Assembly: GCA_905221605.1 (NCBI GenBank)
Contig: CAJNDS010002655.1
Coordinates: forward strand, 60,001-124,000
Source of the DNA: Symbiodinium natans
Taxonomy: Eukaryota; Sar; Dinophyceae; Suessiales; Symbiodiniaceae
Direction: 5' to 3'
Length of the DNA: 64,000 bases
Below, piece by piece: positions 19,301 to 31,300 of this stretch (positions within the stretch are counted from its first letter, which is position 1; every line of letters starts with the position of its first letter). Below the pieces are notes generated by a model. It was not told the origin of the DNA, did not search any database, and was given only the letters and a program-made list of their open reading frames with translations. The position numbers and the translations under genes were made by a program.

Positions 19301-22300
19301 GACGAAACCCTCTAAGATCTGCAGGCCATGAAACAATTATTGTGCAAGTGGCGCTGTAAACAAAGGAGTTGCACCTACCCTGGTTGCACATGCCACAAAC
19401 CCAAACCTACTTCATCAAACCGCAGGAAGTCTCACGCACAACAGGCATCACCGTTGCCTGCCGGCCCACACGAGAGCATAGCTCCACGAACTCTGCCTGT
19501 CAACAATAGATCAGCCGTGTATGGTGTGGTGTCTAGTCGCCCTCTGCAGAATTTCTGACCTTCGGCCAGGAACCCCAGCTTGGTTTCGAACCTGGTCGCC
19601 CATGCCATCCTCTTGCAGCGTCCTCTCCAGCAAGCCCGGCCTGGCGACCCAAGCAACGAAAACAGTCAGGTTTTTGGCTTTCATGTGCAAACAACTCACG
19701 GAAACAGCCGTGACAAAAATCATCTGAGCATCAGCTGCGCAGATTTTGCCCGAGCACAGGCTACCAAGCGAGCATCCGCTGCTCAAACTTTGCCCGAGCA
19801 CGGGCCACCACCCAGGCGAGCATCATGAGCTTCAGCTGCTCAAACTTTCTTTGCCCGAGCACGGGCCACCCAAGCGAGCATCAAGAGCATCAGCTGCTCA
19901 AGCTTTGCCCGAGCACGGGCCACCCAAGCGAGCATCATGAGCATCAGCTGCTCAAACTTTGCCCGAGCACGGGCCACCCAAGCGAGCATCATGAGCATCA
20001 GCTGCTCAAACTTCGCCCGAGCACGGGCCACCCAAGCGAGCATCATGAGCATCAGCTGCTCAAACTGTGCCCGAGCACGGGCCACCCAAGCGAGCATCAT
20101 GAGCATCAGCTGCTCAAGCTTTGCCCGAGCACGGGCCACCCAAGCGAGCATCATGAGCATCAGCTGCTCAAACTTTGCCCGGGCACGGGCCACCCAAGCG
20201 AGCATCATGAGCATCAGCTGCTCAAACTTTGCCCGAGCACGGGCCACCCAAGCGAGCATCATGAGCATCAGCTGTTCAAACTTTGCCCGAGCACGCCACC
20301 CAAGCGAGCATCATGAGCATCAGCTGCTCAAACTTTGCCCGAGCACGGGCCACCAAAGCGAGCATCATGAGCATCAGCTGCTCAAGCTTTGCCCGAGCAC
20401 GCCACCCAAGCGAGCATCATGAGCATCAGCTGCTCAAACTTTGCCCGAGCACGGGCCACCCAAGCGAGCATCATCATCAGCTGCTCAAACTTTGCCCGAG
20501 CACGGGCCGCCCAAGCGAGCATCATGAGCATCAGCTGCTCAAACTTTGCCCGAGCACGGGCCACCCAAGCGAGCATCATCATCAGCTGCTCAAACTTTGC
20601 CGAGCACGGGCCACCCAAGCGAGCATCATGCGCATCAGCTGCTCAAACTTTGCCGGAGCACGGTGGCAAAACGAGCATCATGAGCATCAGCTGCGCAAAC
20701 TTTGCCCGAGCACGGGCCACCCAAGCGAGCATCATGAGTATCAGCTGCTCAAGCTTTGCCCCGAGCACGGGCCACCCAAGGGAGCATCATGAGCATCAGC
20801 TGCGCAAACTTGGCCCGAGCACCGGTCACCCAAGCGAGCATCATGAGCATCAGCTGCTCAAGCTTTGCCCGAGCACGGGCCACCCAAGCGAGCAGCATGA
20901 GCATCAGCTGCGCAAGCTCTGCCCGAGCACGGGCCACCCAAGCGAGCATCATGAGCATCAGCTGCTCAAGCTTTGCCCGAGCACCGGCCGCCCAAGCGAG
21001 CATCATGAGCATCAGCTGCGCAAGCTTTGCCCGAGCACGGGCCACCCAAGCGAGCAGCAGCATCAGCTGCTCAAGCTTTGCCCGAGCACGGGCCACCCAA
21101 GCGAGCGTCATGAGCATCAGCTGCGCAAACTCTGCCCGAGCACGGGCCACCCAAGGGAGCATCATGAGCATCAGCTGCGCAAACTTTGCCCGAGCACCAG
21201 CCGCCCAAGTGAGCATCATGATTATCAGCTGCTCAAACTTTGCCCGAGCACGGGCCACCGAAGCGAGCGTCATGAGCATCAGCTGCGCAAACTCTACCCG
21301 AGCACGGGCCACCCAAGGGAGCATCATGAGCATCAGCTGCGCAAACTTTGCCCGAGCACCAGCCGCCCAAGTGAGCATCATGAGTATCAGCTGCTCAAAC
21401 TTTGCCCGAGCACGGGCCACCGAAGCGAGCATCATGAGCATCAGCTGCGCAAACTTTGCCCGAGCACGGGCCGCCCAAGTGAGCATCATGAGTATCAGCT
21501 GCTCAAGCCTTGCCCGAGCACGGGCCACCCAAGCGAGCATCATACTGTAGCTGCGCAAGCTTTGCCCGAGCACAGGCCACCCAAGGGAGCATCATGAGCA
21601 TCAGCTGCTCAAGCTTTGCCCACCCAAGCGAGCATCATGAGCATCAGCTGCGCAAACTTTGCCCGAGCACGGGCCACCCGCCGCCCAAGTGCTTTGCCCG
21701 AGAACAGGCCACCTAAGCGAGCATCATGAGCATCAGCTGCGCAAGCTTTGCCCGAGCACGGGCCGCCCAAGCGAGCATCATGAGCATCAGCTGCGCAAGC
21801 TTTGCCCGAGCACGCCACCCAAGCGAGCATCATGAGCATCAGCTGCGCAAGCTTTGCCCGAGCACGGGCCGCCCAAGTGAGCATCATGAGCATCAGCTGC
21901 TCAAGCTTTGCCCGAGCACGCCACCCAAGCGAGCATCCTGAGCATCAGCTGTGCAAGCTTTGCCCGAGCACGGGCCACCCGAGGGAGCATCATGAGCATC
22001 AGCTGCGCAAGCTTTGCCCGAGCACGGGCCGCCCAAGCGAGCATCACGAGCATCAGCTGCGCAAGCTTTGCCCGAGCACGGGCCGCCCAAGCGAGCATCA
22101 TGAGCATCAGCTGCTCAAACTTTGCCCGAGCACGGGCCACCCCAGCGAGCATCATGAGCATCAGCTGCGCAAGCTTTGCCCGAGCACGGGCCACCCAAGC
22201 GAGCATCATGAGCATCAGCTGCGCAAGCTTTGCCCGAGCACGGGCCACCCAAGCGAGCAGCATGAGCATCAGCTGCGCAAGCTTTGCCCGAGCACGGGCC

Positions 22301-25300
22301 ACCCAAGCGAGCATCATGAGCATCAGCTGCGCAAGCTTTGCCCGAGCACGGGCCACCCAAGCGAGCATCATGAGCATCAGCTGCGCAAGCTTTGCCCGAG
22401 CACGGGCCACCCAAGCGAGCATCATGAGCATCAGCTGCGCAAGCTTTGCCCGAGCACGGGCCGCCCAAGCGAGCATCATGAGCATCAGCTGCGCAAGCTT
22501 TGCCCGAGCACGCCACCCAAGCGAGCATCATGAGCATCAGCTGCGCAAGCTTTGCCCGAGCACGGGCCGCCCAAGTGAGCATCATGAGCATACAGCTGCT
22601 CAAGCTTTGCCCGAGCACGCCACCCAAGCGAGCTCATGAGCATCAGCTGCGCAAGCATTGCCCGAGCACGGGGCCACCAAGCGAGCATCATGCTGAGCAA
22701 AGCTTTGCCCGAGCAAGGGCCACCCAAGCGAGCATCATGAGCATCAGCTGCTCAAGCTTTGCCCGAGCACGGGCCACCCAAGCGAGCATCATGAGCAGCG
22801 GCTCAACTTTGAAGCGAGCATCATGAGCATCAGCTGCTCAAGCTTTGCCCGAGACGGCCACCCAAGCGAGCACCATGACATTAGCTGCTCAAGCTTTGCC
22901 CGAGCACGGGCCACCCAAGCGAGCATCATGAGCATCAGCTGCTCAAGCTTTGCCCGAGCACGGGCCACCCCAGCGAGCATCATGAGCATCAGCTGCGCAA
23001 GCTTTGCCCGAGCACGGGCCACCCAAGCGAGCATCATGAGCATCAGCTGCGCAAGCTTTGCCCGAGCACGGGCCACCCCAGCGAGCATCATGAGCATCAG
23101 CTGCGCAAGCTTTGCCCGAGCACGGGCCACCCAAGCGAGCATCATGAGCATCAGCTGCGCTCAAGCGAGCATCATGAGCATCAGCTGCTCAAGCTTTGCC
23201 CGAGCACGGGCCACCCAAGCGAGCATCATGAGCATCAGCTGCGCAAGCTTTGCCCGAGCACGGGCCACCCCAGCGAGCATCATGAGCATCAGCTGCTCAA
23301 GCTTTGCCCGAGCACGGGCCACCAAGCGAGCATCATGAGCATCAGCTGCTCAAGCTTTGCCCGAGCACGGGCCACCCCAGCGAGCATCATGAGCATCAGC
23401 TGCGCAAGCTTTGCCCGAGCACGGGCCACCCAAGGGAGCATCATGAGCATCAGCTGCGCAAGCTTTGCCCGAGCACGGGCCACCCCAGCGAGCATCATGA
23501 GCATCAGCTGCGCAAGCTTTGCCCGAGCACGGGCCACCCAAGGGAGCATCATGAGCGGCTGTCACATTCGGCTCACTTTCGACCATCGCTGCTCAAGCTT
23601 TGCCCGAGCACGGGCCACCCAAGCGAGCATCATGAGCATCAGCTGCTCAAGCTTTGCCCGAGCACGGGCCACCCAAGGGAGCATCATGAGCATCAGCTGC
23701 GCAAGCTTTGCCCGAGCACGGGCCACCCAAGCGAGCATCATGAGCATCAGCTGCGCAAGCTTTGCCCGAGCACGGGCCACCCAAGCGAGCATCATGAGCA
23801 TCAGCTGCGCAAGCTTTGCCCGAGCACGGGCCACCCCAGCGAGCATCATGAGCATCAGCTGCGCAAGCTTTGCCCGAGCACGGGCCACCCAAGCGAGCAT
23901 CATGAGCGGCTGTCACATTCGGCTCACTTTCGACCATCGCTGCTCAAGCTTTGCCCGAGCACGGGCCACCCAAGCGAGCATCATGAGCATCAGCTGCGCA
24001 AGCTTTGCCCGAGCACGGGCCACCCAAGGGAGCATCATGAGCGGCTGTCACATTCGGCTCACTTTCGACCATCGCTGCTCAAGCTTTGCCCGAGCACGGG
24101 CCACCCAAGGGAGCATCATGAGCGGCTGTCACATTCGGCTCACTTTCGACCATCGCTGCTCAAGCTTTGCCCGAGCACGGGCCACCCAAGGGAGCATCAT
24201 GAGCGGCTGTCACATTCGGCTCACTTTCGACCATCGCTGCTCAAGCTTTGCCCGAGCACGGGCCACCCAAGCGAGCATCATGAGCATCAGCTGCTCAGCC
24301 TCCTGGCCCTGTTGGTTGAGATTCGTTGTTTTGAATGTAGATCTTCACTGGCCAAACGGCCCACCGGAAACTGAACTGCAACTCATGGTCTTCCCATATC
24401 TTCCCCCAACTCAAAAAACAACAAGGGTTCCTTAAAACGGACTATATAGTCTTTGGGGGTCTATTTTGGGGGTCCCCTTTCGTAAACACCCCAATCAATA
24501 AATGATACATGATTTGAGCAACCCTAACAGTACCGGTTTCATATGTTGGCGCAGAGCAGTTTCCCAAGGCATTGCCTGTGCCGTCCATTGGGGTCGATGT
24601 AGCCCAGCAGCTCATCCACGGCCCCACCAGATAAGAGCAACCGCTGTAGCGCTTGCACCTGGTTGGCGTTTCCGGGGAGGATTCCTAGTTCGGCTGCGCA
24701 CTCACAACAACTCACTCCTGAAGCCGCATGGGCAGTACATCGAATGTCACTGACAACAACATCGAGTGCAACAAGCCTGGGAATGCAACTTATCTGCGAA
24801 TGCAACAGTTGTTTCAAGACAGCACAGCACAACGCAGGTACATTTCGGAGGCGTCCCTCCAAGACATCAGAACAGAATGGCATCGTCTTCGTTTGTGCAT
24901 CCAGCCCCTGCTCTGGCTTTGAAGTCTCTGGCGCGGCAGACTCGTAGTTGAGCATCAGGATGCAGACAATTCCGTACACAAAGACACAGTCAGCCACAAG
25001 GGGAATGCGATTGATGTCAGTCCGGATGCCAAAAGTGTCGTAAAATCGCTTCGAATCGTTGCGCTGAAAATATTCAAGGGGCTTCGCGCGCGAGCGTGAT
25101 GTAGCTATGCTTCCATACCGCTTGCCTACGAGGGGCATCCCGTTCTCATTCCAGATGTCCATACTTACTGGGTATCTTCCGCACACAGGTTCTAGACATG
25201 TTCTGCTCACTATCACAGGCTCTGCTTGCGAACAGCCGGAAGTCTAGGGCTAGGAGTTCTCACCCCTCCGTCCCTCGTGTACGTCAGTCAGTAGTCGATG

Positions 25301-28300
25301 ACGCACCTAAACCCCTGCACCAACCCAGCATAGGCTCGTGCCGTACAGATCCGAGGTGGCTCAGAGGGTCTTGAGAGCAGTGCTGCCACCCAAACGGGTA
25401 TAAAAAAGATCAAAGGATCCCATTCGCGCCCGGATGTCTGCACTAGAGTCTACAGAGGTCTGTTACACACCCCGGCTTTCGCCATGGCACCCTCTCTTTG
25501 ACGTCCAGCGCCCGGAAGTATCGCAGCTGCTCCGCACAGCGGAAGCTGGAGGCGTAGTCGCATAGGAAAGCCTCACTGAACAGCGTGAAGAGGATTCCAC
25601 TTCGCCACTTCGGCAAGGTTTCAAGATGCTGCAGGAAGTTTCCTTACAGACTGCAGGCTTGCATCACAGTGCATGCTACATGCATATGTGCGAACAGAGT
25701 CTGCTGCACTGCTAGGAGGCCCAGAGCAGCCTACACCAAACCAGCATGCATCTATGCCCACAACCCTCTAGAACCCATTGAGTGCTCCAGGCATGCAACC
25801 TCTTCAAGGCACCCTGAACCTCGAGACGAGGCAAAAACCCTGCTCCAAACCCCCAGCCCGGAGCCAAAAACCAAAACTCCGAGAAGCCGAGACATTGAGC
25901 GGCGTCTCGAGCCCGGCGACCGCCTCGTACGAATGAGAGCAGGTTTACAGGACTTGTGGTTCATAGCTGCCACGGTTAAACAAGTCATCCTCAGAGCTAC
26001 CAAGCCTCTGTTGGCCGCAAAATCCAGGGACATCCGCCCTGAACAGTATGAGCTCTACGATACCTCTATAAACCGAACGCCGCGCGGGCCTCCAGCGTGC
26101 CGGCCCGCTGTAGGACCAGCGCCATGTGCAGGGCGACGGGCCGCAGAGCGCGGTCCTAGCAGTGGAGAAGGGGGACTACGGTGTGGATCGGTGCGGGTCG
26201 GTGTCGGTGGTGTTCGGTCATCGTGGAAAGAATGGATCTTGGTCTCAAGTGATTCGAAGTGGACGTGGAGCTGAAGAAGCTAGTTTCGAAAGGTCGTGGT
26301 TTGGGGGTCTGGCGCTTTCGGCCCACTGATGTTTTGAGATTCAGGTTTCTAGTTTTACGCAGGCTTCTACATTGGAGTTTGAGGGTTCGACGTGGTTCAT
26401 CCCTCCGAACCCCCCCAACCAAAAAACCTGGCTTTGAGGTCGAAGCCTTGTAAGCCTTTCCAGATCTTTTCCTAAACCCTAACCCCTAACCCCTAACCCC
26501 TAAACCCTAAACCCTAAACCCTAAACCCTAAACCCTAAACCTCAACCCTACACCCTACACCCTACACCCTACACCCTAAACCCTAAACCCTAAACCCTAA
26601 ACCCTAAACCCTTTCCATAGGAGCCTGCAGCTGCTGCACAGCGCGGCCAAACTGGCCAGTGAGCAGCAAGGCCTCACGTTCAAAGAAGGTTCAGGGTTCA
26701 GGGTTCAGGGTTCAGGGTTTAGGGTTTAGGGTTTAGGGTTTAGGGTTTAGGGTTTAGGGTTTAGGGTTTAGGGTTCAGGGTTTAGGGTTTAGGGTTTAGG
26801 GTTTAGGGTTTCTTGTCCCCCCAAAAGGACACCAAGTATATACACTCACCAATATTAAAAGGAACCTTATATACACTCACCAATAGCAGTAATATGACCT
26901 GCTTCTAATATGCGCACTGGAGCTCAGCATCGTAGATTGCGAACTCCATCGAACCGTGATGAATGCTGGCGACACGATTACATAGTTTCTTGGTCAGGGA
27001 TTTGTAAACCCACACCTTGCACTCACCACGAGCCACGAGCATGTGCAGAAATTTTCGGCGCCTTCACCGAGTTGAGCGTCTGCATCGAGGTCATGGCTGC
27101 GCTTACACCTGTGCACGTTTTGTGCTGTGCAAGCCCACGAGACGCAACCGAAACCCCAAAGTATACCGTCAATCATGTCAACATGCAGCCTTCGGTTAGT
27201 GCACCGCGCCAGGTCAAAGTTGCGAAGTGCGTTCTGCTGCTTGTTGGTTGGCCAACTCCATGGGCTAAAACCACCGGATTTTTGAAGCACCCGTGAGTGA
27301 CGGCCTGCGGGGATGCCGGGTGCGTCCCCTGAGTGCTAGATGCAAGGCAGCTCCAAACCTCCAAGCCCAAGTCAGCCTAAGACCATGGAGGCCCCCAAAC
27401 TCCCACGAACAAACGGCCCTCGGCCTGGCACTTCGCCTGTGCCGCCCGAGGAGGCTCCGCCGTCGAAGTGCGACGCCGGCAGCGAGGCTGCCTGCAAAAG
27501 GCAGCCCGTGGCCGACATGGGGCCATCGGGGATGCTCAGGGCTATTTCAAAGGGTTTAGGGTTTAGGGTTTAGGGTTTAGGGTTTAGGGTTTAGGGTTTA
27601 GGGTTTAGGGTTTAGGGTTTAGGGTTTAGGGTTTAGGGTTTAGGGTTTAGGGACTCGCTTCCGTCTCTCCAGCCCGCTGACGTGCGCGCCTGGCCCCGCA
27701 AGGCCTCGAGCTGCTGCTTGAACTCCGGCGACTGATCGTCCTGGAATGGTGCGAAATGGGGGGGTTTCCGAAGTTAGGGGTACCTTTTTGGGGTCCTTAT
27801 TGTAAGGGAATCCTACTATTTGGGGTATCTATGGTTCAGCGTCGGGCGTTCCCGGCCCCCCCCCCCCCCCATGGTATCCCCCCCCCCCAAGTCTACTCTA
27901 CGGTCCCTAAACCCTAAACCCTAAACCCTAAACCCTAAAACCTAAAACCTAAACCCTAACCCTAAACCCTAAACCCTAAAACCCTAAAGCCCTAAACCCT
28001 AAACCCGAAACCCTAAACCCTAAACCTTAAGTCTTAAACCTTAAACCCTAAACCCTAAAACCCTGAACCCTAAACCCTAACCCTAAAACCAACCCCCAAC
28101 CACACCACAGGGGGGGGGGTATCATCTTAGTACCCCATCCGCGGGGAAAACCCTAAACCCTAAACCCTAAACCCTAAACCCTAAACCCTAAAAAACCCTA
28201 AAACCCTAAAACCCTAAAACCCTAAAACCCTAAACCCTAAACCCTAAACCCTAAAAAACCCTAAAACCAACCCCCAACCACACCACAGCGGGGGGGGGGG

Positions 28301-31300
28301 GTATCATCTTAGTACCCCATCCGGGGGGGGGGAGGGGGGGGGGGGGGGGCCCGCCGGGGCTGAACCATATATAGGGGTCCCTGATTTTCGGAAACTGCCA
28401 AATTTGGTACTCTGCCAGAAAGAAAAGGGAGTTGATTAGGGCTTTTGGAGTCTTGGACCACGCCTCCACTCGACACCCCCCAACAGTGCTGCGAGCAGGT
28501 TCAAGCTTTTCATCCGGACGTCAGTGGTTTTTTGAGCGACTTGTGCCTGGGGACCCAGAGGAGCGTTTGGTTTCCTCTCACCGGGGTTCACATCTGACAA
28601 AAAAACGGTGGTGTTCAGGATTTGGTGGGGTTTGAAGTTAGGGCTGCGGCTTAGAACAAGCAGCTCGACCAAATCTCGTCAAACAGCTGCGGCTACACCC
28701 CACACCTCTCTAGGTTTCCAAAAGCGATCGCAAGCCACCTTTCCAAGGAGGTGGACCAGGTGCAATCGGTACCAAAGCCAGTCCTCCGAAATGCCGTGGG
28801 GGTTAAGTTCGGAGGTTTCAGATGGGTTTTCGGTTTGGGAGGTGAGGAGCTGACCCAGTAACCCAAGGTGCCTGTTAAAGCACCCGGGTTCTTTAGACAG
28901 TGGTTATGCTTAGTTTCGTTTAATCATGAAGGCACTTTTCAGATCTTTTCAGGCCTGTGAGGCACCTCTTTGTGATCCTTGAGCTCGAAGCCCCTGTGCA
29001 AACTTCGACCGCGGCAGAAACCAAAAGAACCTCGAGCCTCAGCGCGTCAAGGCGTTGGACGCAAGAATTCTGCAGTCCCTGTGCACGAGATCCCTTAAGC
29101 TCTTGGGGGTTAACCTCTTCCCTAACCTCGCTTCCTGCTTGGGATGTTCCCCCAAAAACAAACAGTCCTTAAGAGGGATTGTAATGGGGTGTACTACAGA
29201 ATCCCTCTTAAGGACCTGTTAGTATAAAGGGGGGAACGTCCCAACTTCCTCTCCAATCGATCTATGGCCCATCCTCCACCGTTCCCTCCGGCAGCCGGCT
29301 GAATGCAAAGCTGCGGCCCAGCCTTAGTTCCGGTTCTGGCAATGAGTAAACTGCTGTTTGCTTAAAACCCCCTCCCCCCTTCCCCCCCCCCCAAAAAAAA
29401 AAGAATAATATTGTAACAACATGTTCTTCCTTACAAGGTTCAGATAAGGACTATTGTCTTTTGTTTTTTTTTGTTTTTTCGGGGGGGGTTCTTAAGCAAG
29501 TAGTGGTAATCGGCAATGTAAAAGGCTTTGGCGTTGGCTTTTCGTGACTGCGACACCTGTTGAAAGGTAGACTCGTGCGACAAGAAGATGATTTGGGGAG
29601 GGGGGAGACCCTCAGTTGGAGAGACCCTGAATCGTTCCTCTTGCCCCATGAATGACCCACTCCTGTCAGGGTTTTGCTATTTTGTGGAAAAGAATCATGA
29701 AACAAGCCTTCTCGACATTGTAAAGCACTTGCAGCCAAGACAAACTGCGCAGAAACCCACCATTCAGGCTTCCTTCGCCCTAAACCCTAAACCCGAAACC
29801 CTAAACCCTCCTCAAAGACCGCACCCAGTCCCCAAACAGCCCGGCAGCAGCAGCGACACCAGCACATCGTGGAAGAAGGAACTCTCCTTTCAACAAGGGG
29901 GAGTTTGGGGTTTAGGGTTTCGGGTTTAGGGTTTAGGGTTTAGGGTTTAGTTGGTTTAGCAGGGAATGGGGGGAATGAGGTGCCCTCTATCCCCTATGTA
30001 TACCCTGTAAGGTTGTTTTGGGGATTAGGATAGCAGACCTGCTGGTTCTTAGTAGGGAAGGGGGAACAAAATACCTCATTCCCTCATTCCCTACTAACCA
30101 ACCGTAAGTAGGAAAAAAAGGGGAGAAAAGGGCCGCTTGTGTCTGGAGACTTGGGGATTGAGGGCTTAGGGCTTAGGGCTTAGGGCTCAGGGCTTAGGGC
30201 TTAGGGTTTAGGGTTTAGGGTTTAGGGTTTAGGGTTTAGGGTTTAGGGTTTGGGGTTTAGGGTTTAGGGTTTAGGGTTTAGGACTTCAGGTTGCTGAGGG
30301 TTTGCTGAAGGCTTGCGGAGGGTTTGCAATGGGTTTGTTTTGACCTGGCCCAGCCGGGCTCTGAAGAGCTTGCGGCGTTCGCCCTCGCCAGTTTTCCGCC
30401 CGCTTTTCTCAGTTCTCCGTTATCCTAAACCCTAAACCCTAAACCCTGAACCCTAAACCCTAAACCCTAAACCCTAAACAGTCCTGCTCCACATCGGCCC
30501 TCAGCAGGTCTGCCGAGTCCGCCTCCGGGCACCCGGCCAGCTCCACACCCTGGCAATGGGAGAAGGAGAATGAAAGGCTTAGGCTTAAAGGGTAACGGGT
30601 AAAGGGTAAAGGGTTTAAGGCCTGGGGTTTGGGGTTTAGGGTTTAGGGTTTGGGGTTTAGGGTTTAGGGTTTAGAGTTTAGGGTTTAGGGTTTAGGGTTT
30701 AAGGGTTTAAGGGTTTAAGGGTCTAGGGTTTAAGGGTTTAGGATAATAAACAGAGAGAAGGTTGCTTGCGGCTGCGGCTTGGGGGCTCACAATTGAAGGT
30801 GTCCACACTTGTGGCTTAAAGGCTGTCGGCACGCGGGATTCTACAACATTCTGTGCATCTAGATACATCTAGGGGGTCTTAAGGTTTATGGGTTTAGGGT
30901 GTAGGGTTTTGGGGTTTAGGGTTTAGTTTGGGGTTTGGGGTTTAGGGTTTTCTCCCCAACCCTGCACCGCCCTGGATCACCACAAGCCTAGATCCAGTAA
31001 GACCTGAACCTCAACTCTCCGAAAGGACTCAGAAGACCCTCGCAACAAAGCAGTTCTCTCAGTTCCCTAAACCGTAAATCCTAAACCCTAAACCCTAAAC
31101 CGTCTCAATACCAGTGCTAGCAGTCGTTCCCTCTGAGGCTACGCCTGCGGCGACACAGCATGGAGCCGGCGGGCCATCAGCGAGCAAACGGCCCCAAGCC
31201 TGGCATACTTGGGACTTCGGGTTTAGGGTTTAGGGTTTAGCGTTTTTGACGCTTTAAGGGTTTAGGGTCTCCTTAGCGCCTTGCAGTTTGTGGCTGGCTT

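Noticed and set aside
20389-21597. 402-codon ORF and several others inside the minisatellite
   Set aside because: They arise because the 54-base unit is a multiple of three and lacks stops in several frames on both strands.
19727-24297. CRISPR array
   Set aside because: Units are contiguous tandem repeats without unique spacers, in eukaryotic intron DNA.
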